A stretch of DNA of 64,000 bases from Eudorina sp. 2006-703-Eu-15 (taxonomy: Eukaryota > Chlorophyta > Chlorophyceae > Chlamydomonadales > Volvocaceae). Each line of letters opens with the position of its first letter. Position 1 is the stretch's first letter. The stretch covers positions 434,001-498,000 of the forward strand of contig BDSI01000034.1 of the NCBI GenBank assembly GCA_003117195.1, written 5' to 3'. Positions 12,501-25,100 of this stretch are shown here, piece after piece. The notes under the pieces were generated by a model, which made no database searches, was not told the origin of the DNA, and was given only the letters and a program-made list of their open reading frames with translations. The position numbers and the translations under genes are program-made.

Positions 12501-15500
12501 CCGCTCTGCGCCCCGGTGTGGCGGCCCCTGCAGGCGCAGCAGGCCGTGGCCCTGGGGGAGCTGCGGGCCCGGGTGTCCCACTTGGGCGGCGGCGCCGATA
12601 CTCCCTTCGACCCGAACATCTCGGGATTCGCACCGACCCATGGGTCGTCGAACCTGGTCGTGCTCAGCGCCGGCACAGACGGCGGCGCCGGCGCGGCGGC
12701 GCACGCGCCGCCGCCGCAGCAGCAACTGCTGCAGCTGACGGCGACGGCGTCGCCGACGCTGACGCCGCGGCCTCGGAGGTCGCTGCAGGAGCAGCGGCGG
12801 CCGGATGCGCAGCGGCGCGTGCGGCCGGCGACGTCGCCGCAGGGCGGCGGCGGCGGCGGCGGCGGCGCGGATGAAGTCGGCGACGACGACGGCGGCGACG
12901 GGCCCAGCCGGGCAAAGTCGGCGACGGCGGGGGGCGGCGCGGAGAGGATCCACCCTTCGGGGAATCCGCTGGCGCGACTCAAAGGGTTCCGGGGAGGTAG
13001 GGATGGCGGGAAGGGACAGCCGCCGAGGTGCGGGGTGAAACGGAAATCAAGCCCGGACGAAGCGGCACCCGATCTATCCCGTGTTGTTCGGACAGGACGG
13101 GTCAGGACCGGACGTTTCAGGACCGCGCAGTGCAGTGCAGTGCAGTGCAGTGCAGGCTTGGAATGCGGCCTTGACGCGCTCCCCCCGCGCCGCCCGCCCC
13201 GCCACCGGTACTTGACCTGACCCTGTCCAACCAAATGCTCGCCATCCCTTCGATCGGCCCCTCTCACTCTCTCCCCCCCTTCACTCGCCGACGCTCTTCT
13301 CCCCTCACTCGCTCACTCTCTCCTCCCCTCCCTCTCTCCCTCTCTGTGACCTCCTATGCGTCGCGGTACCGTCAACACAACGCGGCGGCCTCCGCCCTAA
13401 CTTCGCACCCACCCACCCGCCCACCCGCCCGCCCGCCCGCCTCTCCGCCTTCCACCCCCGCCTCCTCCTCCGCCTGCGGCCGCAGACACCAGCGCCACCG
13501 CGCGCGTCCTGATGGGGCGGCAGCGCGTGCTGCAGCTCTTCTCCCACGCCTCCGTCAGCCGCAGCTCCATGACGATCAGCGCGGGCGGCCCCTCCTTCCA
13601 GGAGCCGCCCAACAGGACCGCCACCCTGGAGATGGGGGAGGCAGCTCAGGTGGGGGAGGCAGCGCAGGTGGGGGAGGCAGCGCAGGTGGGGGAGGCGGTC
13701 GCACCCGCATTTAATCGAGCGGGTCTCGAGACGTGGGAGCGCTTTGGAGGGCACTAGGGGTGGGTTCGGTTTCGGAGCTGTCCCAGCAGCGCGAGACGGC
13801 TTGTTGGGGCGCGGACCGGCCAACCCATCACTGCGTTTGTGTTTGTGTTTGTGTTTGTGTTTTGCTTGTGTGTGTTTAAGTTTGCGTTCGTGACAATAAG
13901 CACAGGTACGGCATGTGGTATGTTACGTGGTCTGCCCCGCTGCAGCCGACACGCGGGCCCGTACGGCATCCCAAAGTACGACATCCCCGGAATCTTGCGC
14001 CGGTATCTGCCAGCCGCCGTCCATCCTTTTGACACCCCACAGCGCAGCGCCGTCCTCCTCCGCCGTACACCCCTAACTCCGTACCTCCGTACCCCTGACG
14101 TGGGCTCCAGGAGGGGTTACCGGACAAGAGCGGCGGCCCAGGACTTCTGCTGGCGCCTCCGTGGCTGGTGGCGACGGAGGCGGGCGCGGCCCTAGACGCG
14201 ACGGATGCGTCGACGTCGGCCGCCCCGGCAACGGGCGCTACTGCCCAGTGCCCCGTCTCGACGTCGCCGGAGGGCACGATGCCAGCCGCGCCGCCGGCGG
14301 CCGCTGGTGCCGGCGGGGCCGCGCCGCGCGCCGCGGCGGCGGCGGGACCCATTGCGGCGGCGGGGACCGCGCCACTGGCGCTGGCGGCGGCGGCAGCACA
14401 GGCCGCGGCGGCTGCTACAGCCACCGCTGCCGTACTGTTGCGGGAGCCCTCTGGCGCCAGGTACCAGGGCAGATCCCGACGCGTCCTCGAGTCGCCACGA
14501 CCAGCGGCGGCGGCGGCGGCAGCGCCCTCCCAGACATCCGCAGACATCCCGCCCAGCCCGTTCTCGAACCCCGCGGCCGCGTTCCCCGCCGTGGCGACTG
14601 CGGCGCTGACGATCCCTGCCGCCGCCGGCGCCGCCGGCGCCGGGGTGTTCCAGGGCCGGCATGGCTGCTCCACATCTGCGGGGCCGACGCCCGGCGCCCC
14701 GCCGGGGGCGCCCTCCGGCTCCTCCGTTGCGCCGTGGGTGGCGGAGCTGCCGGACCCGCTGGGAACCAGCGCCGCGTCGTTCTCCACCGCGGTCTCCAGG
14801 ACCGCCTCCTTCGCCCAGCGCTACCGGACACTCTCCCGGCTGGCGCTCCTGTACGGCTCGAGCGCGCAAGGCGGCGGCGGTGCCGAAAGCGGCGGCGGCG
14901 GCGGCGCTGCCGCCGCCGCCGCCGCCGGCGCGCACAGCCCGGCGGGTCCGTCCAGCCGCCAGATGAACGTCGCCGGGAGCCCGTCAGGCACCGCCAACAC
15001 TCTGCGCGCCGGCCTGGCGGCGGCGTTTCGGAGCCAGAAGTCGATCCTGGGGGCTGGCCGCTGGCGCGGCGCGAGCGGTGTTGCGTCGGGCGGCGGCGGC
15101 GGCAGCGGCGTGCACGGCGCGGGCGGTTCTGTGACGTCGCAGACCAGCGCGGCGCCGGGCGACGTCGTTGTCGTCGGCGGCGGCGGCGCGGCGCGGCCCC
15201 GCGGGCCGGGCGCGCCGGACAGCGGCATGGGCATGCGCTCCTGCCCGCTATCCTTCCTGGATCCTACGCTGGTGTCAGCGGCGGCGGCAGCGATGTCCGC
15301 AGCGGGTACGGCGAACATGTCGCCGGTGGCGTCGAATGTAGCTGCGGCGCCGCCGCCGCCGCAGCCGCCACTCGTTGTGGCGAAGGACGCCGACATCCCC
15401 GACACGGAGGTGGGCGACGTCCTGCCGCCGCCGCTGCCCGTCCCGTCGCGGTACGCGTCTCAGTCGCTGCCCGAGGACGTGGTCAGCCAGATGGGCGTCG

Positions 15501-16091
15501 CCAGCTCCCAGGTGTCCATGACCGCCAGTCTGCCGTACATGTCCAGGGTGCAGTCGCCGCAGCTGATGGGCAGCGCTGCCGCCGCCGCCGCCGCCGCAGC
15601 GGCGGCAGCCGCATCTGCCACCGAGAGCGCGGGGCAGGTGCCGGCGCTGCCCGCGTGGCTGACGGCGGCGGCCGCCACAGTCGCCGCCACCGACGCCGCC
15701 GCCGCGCAGCGGCGGCAGCAGCAGCAGGCGGCCGCCGCCGGCGGCGGCGGCGCCGCCGGCGGGCTGCAGGTGGTGCGCCTGGCGCAGTACTACCGCGCCG
15801 CCTACAAGGTGGTCAACGCACGTGGCCAGATAATGACGTACTTCAAAGGCGCCGGCGGCCGAGCTGGGGCGCGGAGCGGCAGCGCCGCCGCCGATGACGA
15901 TAGCGGCTGGGCGTCAAACGGCCCCGCCTCTGCCGGGGTGACGCCGAACGCCTCCACCGCAACCAGCCCGGCAGCCGCACTCAGCGGCGGCGCCGCCGCC
16001 GCCAGCAAGCCCAGCGGCGCCGCCGACTTCGCTGCAGTCGCCGCCGCCGCCGCCGCGCCGATAGCAGGTCAGCAGTTCAGCGGTGGTGACG

Positions 16092-16128
<37 letters not shown>

Positions 16129-19100
16129 CGGCAGCATCCTGCGGAGCTGGCCGGCTTCCGCGGCGCCTGGCGTGGTGCCCATCTCACGGATGCGGGGCAC
16201 GGCGGCCCGGGCCCTGGGGCTGGTGGGGGCGTCCACGGGGGATGGGATGGCGACCGTGTCGTCCTTCACGCGCACATTCTCAGACCAGTTCGCGACGCTG
16301 AGCACGGCGGCGGAGGGCGCCGCGGCGGCGGGGCACTCGCCGGCGGCGGCGGGTGACGGCGCGGCGCGGCGTTCCCTGGACGCGGCAACACCTGTGGAGG
16401 TGCGCTGTGTGCGCGTGTGTGTGTGTTGGGGGGGGTGACATTGTGCTGAGGAAAAGCACCCGATGCGCTTGGCGAGAAAAGCCGATGTGCGTGTGTTAAT
16501 GTTCATGTGTGTTTATGGGTTTATGGTTATGTGTGGTTTTGTGTGTATGGCTGTTTATGGCTGTGTTCATGTTTGTATTCATGTGTGTTTGGATGGCTCG
16601 ACTCCCCTTGCCCCGCAGCCGATGGACGACTCCAACCCGCCAGGCGGGGGCGGCGCAGGCGCAGGCGCTGCCGCAGGCGCAGGCGCAGCCGTACCGTACC
16701 CCGGCGGCAAGGCCCCGCACCGCCTTCAGACCGCCTCGCACCCCATCTCAAACGTCGCCGCGGCGGAGGCGGAGGCGGCGGCGGCGCCCTCCACCCGGGA
16801 ACACAACCAACCTTCACCGTCATCGTCACCGTCACCGCTGCCGCCGTCGCAGCCGTCACCTCAGCCGCAGAGGGCAGGGAGCCGGAAGCTGTCCTTCCAG
16901 CGGCCGCTGGCCTCCGACGACGCGGCCGGCAGGGGCAATGCCGGCGGCGGCGGCGGCGAGTCAGGGACCTCGGACACGGAGTCGAGGCGGCCGGCGTGGG
17001 GGAACGGCGGCGGGTCGCGTCGCAGCGTGGAGGGGTTCCGGTTCAACAGCCGCAACAACCGGAGCTTTGCGCGGGAGAGCAGGTGGGGTCCCCCGGGGAG
17101 GGGAGGGGAGGGGAGGGTTGCCCGTGTAGGTAAAAGATGTGCCCCAACAAGGAGCAGGTGCGCGTGTGTGTATGCTTTTGCCCCAGCAGCTGCTCGGTGG
17201 GGCCGCACGGGCCCGTGGGGGTGGGGCTGCAGGCGCCGTCCGGGGATGGCGTGGGAGGGTGATCGGGGGCCGGGGGCCGGGACTGGGGTTTGGTCGGGCT
17301 CGAGGGAGTGGCCGCCGCGAGCAGCGTGCACGGGATCCGGCGGTGGCGCCGCGGCCTGTTACCGTATCGCGGCGCTCCCCCGGAGTCCATCAACTCGCCG
17401 CGTTGCCTCCCTCGCACTGCCGCGCGCCCCACACCCCGCCGCCTCTAACCCCCCTCCCCCCTCCCCCACACACACCTCTCCGCCTCCTCCTCCCTGAAGT
17501 GGCCTGTTCCGGTCCCGTACCCTTCAAGAGGCTGAGGGCCGCGGGCAGCCCACCGCCGGTGCGTTGACCTCCCCGCGCGCCGGCTGTAGCGACGGTGACG
17601 ACGATGAGCAGGAACCGGAGCCGGTGGAGGAGGAGGGCGGCGGCGGCGGCAACGACGCCCGGTCGCCGCCTGCCAGCGGCCGCGGCGGAGGCGGCGGCGG
17701 CGTCGCTGCTGCCCTGCGCGGCACCAGCGGCCGCCGGCGCCGCGGGGCCTCTGGCTCGTACCGCCAGTTGATGCGGAGCGGGGGCGCGGCGGCGGGGGGA
17801 ACGGCGGGCGTGGCGGGGGCGGGGGCTGCGACGCCACTGCGCGCGTCGCTGACGTCGCTGGGCCTGGGTCTGGGGGAGGAGGAGGACCCGGATGCGGAGA
17901 TGGAGCTGCTGCTGGCGGACATTGGGGTGCTGGTGCAGCGGTGCGTGGGGGCTGGGGCTGGGGCTGGGGCTGGGGCTGGGGCTGGGGCTGGGGCTGGGGC
18001 TGGGGCTGGGGCTGGGGCTGGGGCTGGGGCTGGGGCTGGGGCTGGGGGGGGGGGGGGGGCTGGGGCTGGGGCTGGGCTGGGGCTGGGGCTGGGGCTGGGG
18101 CTGGGGCTGGGGCTGGGGCTGGGGCTGGGGCTGGGGCTGGGCTGGGGCTGGGGCTGGGGCTGGGGCTGGGGCTGGGGCTGGGGCTGGGGCTGGGGCTGGG
18201 GCTGGGGCTGGGGCTGGGGCTGGGGCTGGGGCTGGGGCTGGGGCTGGGGCTGGGGCTGGGGCTGGGGCTGGGGCTGGGGCTGGGGCTGGGGCTGGGGAAG
18301 GGGCAGGGGCAGGGGCAGGGGAAGGGGCAGGGGCAGGGGCAGGGGCAGGGGCAGGGAAGGGGAAGGGGAAGGGGAAGGGAAGGGGAAGGGGAAGGGGAAG
18401 GGGAAGGGGAAGGGGAAGGGGAAGGGGAAGGGGAAGGGGAAGGGGAAGGGGAAGGGGAAGGGGAAGGGGAAGGGGAAGGGGAAGGGAAGGGGAAGGGGAA
18501 GGGGAAGGGAAGGGGAAGGGGAAGGGGAAGGGGAAGGGGAAGGGGAAGGGGAAGGGGAAGGGGAAGGGGAAGGGGAAGGGGAAGGGGAAGGGAAGGGGAA
18601 GGGGAAGGGGAAGGGGAAGGGGAAGGGGAAGGGGAAGGGGAAGGGGAAGGGGAAGGGGAAGGGGAAGGGGAAGGGGAAGGGGAAGGGGAAGGGGAAGGGG
18701 AAGGGGAAGGGGAAGGGGAAGGGGGGGGGAAGGGGCAGGGCAGGGGCAGGGGCAGGGGCAGGGGCAGGGCAGGGGCAGGGGCAGGGGCAGGGGCAGGGGC
18801 AGGGGCAGGGCAGGGGCAGGGCAGGGGCAGGGGCAGGGGCAGGGGCAGGGGCAGGGGCAGGGGCAGGGGCAGGGGCAGGGGCAGGGGCAGGGCAGGGGCA
18901 GGGGCAGGGCAGGGGCAGGGGCAGGGGCAGGGGCAGGGGCAGGGGCAGGGGCAGGGGCAGGGGCAGGGGCAGGGGCAGGGGCAGGGGCAGGGCAGGGGCA
19001 GGGGCAGGGGAAGGGGAAGGGGAAGGGGAAGGGGAAGGGGAAGGGGAAGGGGAAGGGGAAGGGGAGGACGGGGTAAGAGATGTGGGCGGGAGGGGAGGGG

Positions 19101-22100
19101 CTGCCTGGGCGAGCAAAAGCAGATCATGGAGACGGAGAAGGGGATGAGAGACCTAGGTGCCTGCAAGGGGGCGGGGTGTTGTCCTTAGCGCGGTGCGCCG
19201 GAGGGGAGGTTAGGGATATAACCCCACTGTGGGTATAACAATAAAACGAATGGTGGAAACGGCATGCCGCTGCCCCAGCCGCACCCACACCCCCCCGGAC
19301 CTCCCCACCCGCACCCACCCGCCCCGACCCGCAGCGGCCTGCGCGTGTGCCTGGGCATCAGCTGCGGCGTCGGGCCGCAGTACGTGTCGTACAACCGCGC
19401 CGCGAAGCGCATGCAGTACGGCGGTCCGAGCCTGCACGTGGCGCGCGCGCTCTCCTACGCGGCGCACGGCACCGCCTCGCGGCTGGTGCTGAGCGGCGGC
19501 TGCTACAAGCAGCTGGGCGCCTGGGCGGACTCGGCCAAGACCTGCACCATCCTCAACATCGGGGAGTACCGACTGAGGCGGCCCTACGACCTGCCCCACC
19601 CGCTGGACCTCTACATGGTGCGGAGAGCGGGGTGGGGCCAAGGGGGGGCGGGGCCAGGGGGGCGGGGCAGGGGGGCGGGGGCAGGGGGGCGGGGGCAGGG
19701 GGCGGGGCCAGGGGGGCGGGGGGCAGGGGGGGCGGGGCCAGGGGGGGCGGGGGGGGGGGGGGGGGGCAGGGGGGGCGGGGGCAGGGGGGCGGGGCAGGGG
19801 GGCGGGCCAGGGGGGCGGGGCCAGGGGGGCGGGGCGGGGCTTCAGGGGAGGTATCGGGGGCGGGGCAAGGCGGGGGATCAGGGTGAGGTGTCGGGGGAGG
19901 AGGAGGGACACAAGAAAGGTCAGTGTGTTATCGTGGAGGCGGTGGTTTGGTTTGGTTTGGTTTGATTTGGTTATTCGGGCTTTGCATTCGGAGGGTGGGA
20001 GGGTGGGGGAGGATACGCCGCGGCGCTGCGCTGCTCCCAGCGTGTGATCGGTGCTTCCTTCTACACACCCGCACCGCCACCCCACCCGGCCCCCCCGGGG
20101 GTGGATCGGGCGGGTCTCCTCAGCTAACCACACGCACCCATCACTGCTCACCTGGCGGTCAGCGGACCAATGCGGACGAGTTTACCCCCACCCTCCCCTC
20201 CCCTCCCCTCCCCTCCCCCAGCCCCTCACCCCCAGCCAGGGCCCCTGCCTGGCCTCCCACCGGCGGCCCCGCGGCGCCCTCCAGACCCAGGCGGGGGTCA
20301 TGGAGGCGCCGCTGGGCGACGTCACCATCGTGTTCACGTACGCAGTGGGGTCAGCACCCTCATGGCCTGGGACGTGGTGGGTGCCGGGGAGGGGCGGGGA
20401 GGGGGAAAGGAGGGTGTTGAAAGGATTGAGAACAGCCAAGGGGAGCGGGTGGGCGGGTGTTGGGTGGATGGGTGGGTGTACGAACGATACGGATTACCAG
20501 GCTCTCGCTCCAACCCGTTTGCGCGGGTCACGAAGTACCCCCCCCCCATCCCACCCGCCCACCCCGTTGACATGTCTACCAATGGCCTATTACCCACCCC
20601 CCCTCCCCGGCGACCCGACCCGCCCCCCTCCCCCTCCCCCGCCCCTCCCCCTCCCCCTCCTCCTCCCCGCCCCGCCCCGCCCCGCCCCGCCCGCTGTCAG
20701 GCTGAGGCCCGCAGCGCCCTGGCCCTGTTCCAGGGTGTGGCCACTCGTCAGCTGGCGGCCTTCGGGGGCTACCTGGTGGAGCTGGTGGATGGGCTGTGTC
20801 TGGCGGCCTTCACGGACCCGGGCAGTGCGGTCAGGTGCGGTGGGGGGAGGGGGTGGGGGAGTGGGGGTGGTGAGGGGGGAGGGGCGCGCGGCAGCGCTGT
20901 CCCCCTTCGGAGGGGGTCGGCGGTGCCAGGGAGGGGAGGGGGGGACCTACTGGGATGCGGTGCGGTGCGGTGCGGTGCGGTACGATGGGGCGCGGCGGGG
21001 CCACGGGTCTGCGGTTGCGCCTCCCCCTCCCCCCGTTCGTTTCTGGGTGTGAATTTTCTTTTCTTTCTGACCTCCTGTCCCCTTTGTCCTCCGCCGCCGC
21101 AGGTGGGGCCTGACGGTCCTGTCCCGGCTGGTGTCGGCGGACTGGAGCCCCAAGCTGCTGGAGCACGAACTGTGCGAGGAGGTGAGGGAGGGGAGGGCAG
21201 GGCCAGGGAGGGAGGCAGGTAGGGGACGGGAGCTCAGGCGGGTGGTGATGGTGGTAGTGGCGGCTGGGGGGGAGCCGGGCATGGTGGGGCATGCGGTAGG
21301 GCTGGCGCCGAGCCCCCTCCCCGCGGTGCGCCCGCGTGGCCCCCAAGCAAGAGGCGTCACACACGTCTCACACATCACACACGTCTCACACATCACACAC
21401 GTCTCACACATCAGACGGCGGTTCACGGCGGCTTCCTTGGCAGTACGGTAGGTTGATGGTGTACGGTACGGTACGGTAGCCTCCGAAGGGGCAGCGCCGC
21501 CCAAGCGGCTCGTCATCTCGCCAGACTGCAGGGGCCCCGGGGGGGGGGGGGCCTCGGGACCCGGCCGCCACACGGTACGCTGCGGGGGCCCCCTGTTAGG
21601 GACGCACGAGGGCGAGGGGCTACAGCCTACAGGGCGGACTGCGGCTGCCTGCCCCTGCGGCTGCCTGGTACCTTGAAACCTGGGATGACACCGGATGGGC
21701 GCATCTCCCTCTCCCCCCCCCGTTTGGGGCTCTGGTCTGAGTTTCAATGTTCTTTTCCTTTTTACCCGGCCCCCCCTTGAGCCCCTGTAAGACCCTCGCC
21801 GCTCCCGCCCGCCCCTCCCGCTCCAATGCCCGCTTCCGCCGCCTCGCGCCGCCGCCCATCCCCTCGTCTTTGGTGGCAGGTTGTGGTTTCGGAGCTGCGC
21901 CAGGCGCCCGACTCCGCCCCGCCCGTGGGCGCAGACGTGAGGTCGACGCCGCAGCTGATGGCCTCACCGCACATCCACCACTACCGCCACCAGCAGCCGC
22001 AGCCGCAACAACCGCAGCAGCCGCAGCAGGCGGCGGTGGGGCCAACCGGTGCGGGTGCGGGTGCGGGTGCGGGCCCAAGCGCGGCCGCGGGGGTCGTTCC

Positions 22101-25100
22101 TGCCGGCACGCGGCCGCCCGGCAGCGCGGCGTCGCAGTCGGGTGCACCGCCGGCTTCGGCGGCTGCGGCTGCGGGCGGTGGATCCGGTGCCGGCGGGTCG
22201 GGTAGCGGCGCCGTCAACGCCTACAGCTGCAGCGGCGCGCTGCTGCTGCGCAGGGCCAGCCTGCGCGGCACCCACCGCGCCAGCAGCAGCAGCCCCGTCA
22301 CGAGGGTGCTGTACCGAGGCCTGCGGCTGAGGGTGGGTACGGCATGGGCGATGGGGGGCAACAGGGGGGTGGGAGGGAGGGGCAATGGGTTGGGCATGGA
22401 TGTGAAGCGGGAGGAGAATGAGGGGGGCACGTGTACGGCGGGTTTCGTGTCCTGCGCCGCGTCTCATGTACGACGTGGCCGTACATCATCATCACACCTT
22501 GGCGTGCTCAAGTGCCCTCACACAAGATCAGGGTTGGGTGGGTCGGGTGGGGCAGGTGGGGCGGGTGGGTCGGGCGAGGCTTTGAATGGAGGGCTCCTGG
22601 CCGCACTCACGTTCGGACGACGACATGTGGCGCCCCGCACCGCACCGCACCGCACCGCAACGTACGGCACCGCACGGCACGGCACGGCACCGCACGGCAC
22701 CGCACAGCATCGCAACGCACGGCATCGCAACGCACGGCACCGCACAGCGCAGCACCGCGCCGCCCCCCTGACCTGCTTACGAATGTGTCAGTCGTGCGCT
22801 AGCCCTGATCCCATCCGCACGGGCACCCGCCCCTGGCCCCTCGCCTCCCCGCGCCTCCCTCGCCGCCTCCTGTCGCCGCCTTGTGGGGACCCCCCCTTTG
22901 GAGCAGATCGGCATCGACGTAGGCCCCGTCAAGGCGGAGATCAGCGCTGTCACGGGCCGTGTGTCGTACAGGGGCAGGGCCATGAACCGCGCTGCCCGCA
23001 TCGCCTCGAAGGCGCCGGCGGGCCAGGTGGGTGGGCGGTGTCGGTGTCGGGCGGATTCAAGTTGGTTACCGTTTGGTCGGTTAGGGTCGGTTAATATCGG
23101 TTAGGACTGAGTCGGTTAGGGTCGTGTGGGGTTTAGGTCGGTTAGAGTCGGGTCGGTTAGGCTCGGGTCGGGTCGCTTGGGCGCTGGGTCGTGTGGGGGG
23201 TTGGGTCGGGGGCTGGCCAACGGTCATGTACCCTGTACCCTAACCCCGGATTTCCTACACCCCCCTTTCCCCCGGCCCCCCCCCTCGGATGCGCCCTCCT
23301 CGCAGCTGTGGTGCAGCGACGATGTCTGGCGGGCTTGCGGCAGCGGCACCGCAAGCGCCTCCGGCACACCGCCGCAGCCGCCGGGGCCGGGGCCGGGGCC
23401 GGGGCCGGGGCCGGGACCTGGGTCGCAGCCGCCGGGGTCACAGCCGCCGGTGGGGTCGCTGGCGACGGCTCGGGCCTCCGCTGCTGTTGGCCGCGGGGGC
23501 GCGGAGGACCCGGAGGTGCCGCTGACGGCTCGCTACCAGGGCCGCCACAACCTCAAGGGGGTGGCGGAGCCCATGGACCTGTGGAGCTGCAGGTGGGGCC
23601 CGGGGGGGGGGAGGGGGGGAGGGGGGGAGGGGCATAGGAACATTGTAGTTTGCAGACATGTTCAAATGCAAACTGCGCTGCTGCTGCCAGAGCAAAGGTC
23701 CGGAGAAGGACCCGGGGGAGGAGGGGGGAGAGAGGAGGGTGAGGGGGGTGAGAGGGGTGAGAGGGGTTAAGAAGGATGCAGAGACGGAAACCGGGGGGGC
23801 AACACCCTAGGGGATTACCGGTACTTGGGAGCACTCGGGGGCCTCCCCACCGCTCAAATAGTTGGGGGCCTCCCCACCCCTCAAATAGTTGGGGGCCCCC
23901 CCACCCCTCAAATAGTTGGGGGCCTCCCCACCGCTCAAATACGGTACGTGCCATTCGCACAGGCTGGACGCCGGCGGCGCTGCGTCGTGCCTGTCGCCCA
24001 TGAGGATGCGCTCACCCATGCCGATCACCCGCGGAACCGCCGCCGCCGCCGCCGCCGCCGCTCCCACCGCGGCCGCCACTACTGCCGCCGCCGCCGCCGC
24101 CATTGTAGCTGCCCGCGTCCACAACGGCGGCCGCGGCGGCGGCGCGGATGCAGCCGGGGCTCCGGAGGCTCCGCCGGCGGCGGCCGCTGCTGTCGCCGCC
24201 GGCGCCGAGGGCGACGTCGGGGCGGCGGCTGTGCCGCTGCCTAGCACCCCGGACAACAGCAGCGGCGGCAGCGGCCGCCACCGGCTTGGGCTGAGCAGCG
24301 TGAAGCAGCGGAGTACGTCTTCACTGTTGAACAACAACGGCAATAGTATCAACCACCACAACAACCACAACAACCACAGGGTCAGCACCCTGTACGACTC
24401 CATTAACAGCCCCACTAGGGGCGCCCGCGGCAGCGATGGCGTCGGCGTCGGCAGCGCTGCAGCGGCGGTTGGCGGCAGTGTGGCTGCGTCCGCCGCCGCC
24501 GCCGCCGCCGCCGCCGCCAGCTCCGAGGGATCCGGTCAGCGCAGTGACGGGGGGGAGGTCAGGTCGCCGCTGCTCGCGGGCCGGCAGGTGGGTGGGGGTT
24601 GAGGTGGTGAGGGGTTGAGGATGAGGTGGGGGGGTTGAGGATGAGGTAGGGGGGTTTAGGGTTTGGGGTAGGGAGGTTGGGGATGAGGTAGGCGGGGTGG
24701 CTGGTTCTTGTAATCCATCATGTCTGCGGTCACAGCTCCAACCCACCCACCCACCGCTCAACCAGCGGCCTGGACAACACACGGAATTGTACATGGGTAT
24801 CTATACTATACGTCGATGCCCGCAACGGTCATTGGTAATTCGGGTGCCGGGTGCTGTCGTCGTGTGCAACGACTGGTGCGCTGTGGACTCCGTTCCTCGC
24901 GGCTCAGTTCGCCTCACCGCCTCACCGCCTCACCGCCTCACCGCCTCACCGCCTCACCGCCTCACCGCCTCACCGCCTCACCCCCTCACCCCCTCACCGC
25001 CTCACCGCCTCACCGCCTCACCGCCTCACCGCCTCACCGCCTCACCCCGCGGACTGTGCTGCAGGGGGACGACGCGGACGTGGGACCGCAGCCCCGCGGG

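Larger units (their letters stand above)
11398..19617 (+). other. First class III cyclase half-domain, split by a large insertion
   Basis: The domain starts with [19 protein letters not shown] (exon 11398), continues with [20 protein letters not shown] and [19 protein letters not shown] (exon 11762), and resumes with [20 protein letters not shown] (exon 19335). The first metal-binding Asp expected in the VTDI-type strand is Thr here (VATL). The second, in the ADS turn, is kept. At the VN..AAR site the sequence reads LHVARAL, so the catalytic Asn and Arg are not conserved. About 1,300 residues of low-complexity sequence separate the two parts, and a further Ala-rich stretch of roughly 80-90 residues interrupts exon 11762. 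Confidence 0.7.

Noticed and set aside
17564..19166. Very long open frames on both strands across the GGGGNN repeat
   Set aside because: They are repeat artefacts. The flanking exons 17500-17940 and 19335-19617 join in phase if the repeat is removed as an intron, and the joined sequence restores the cyclase domain.
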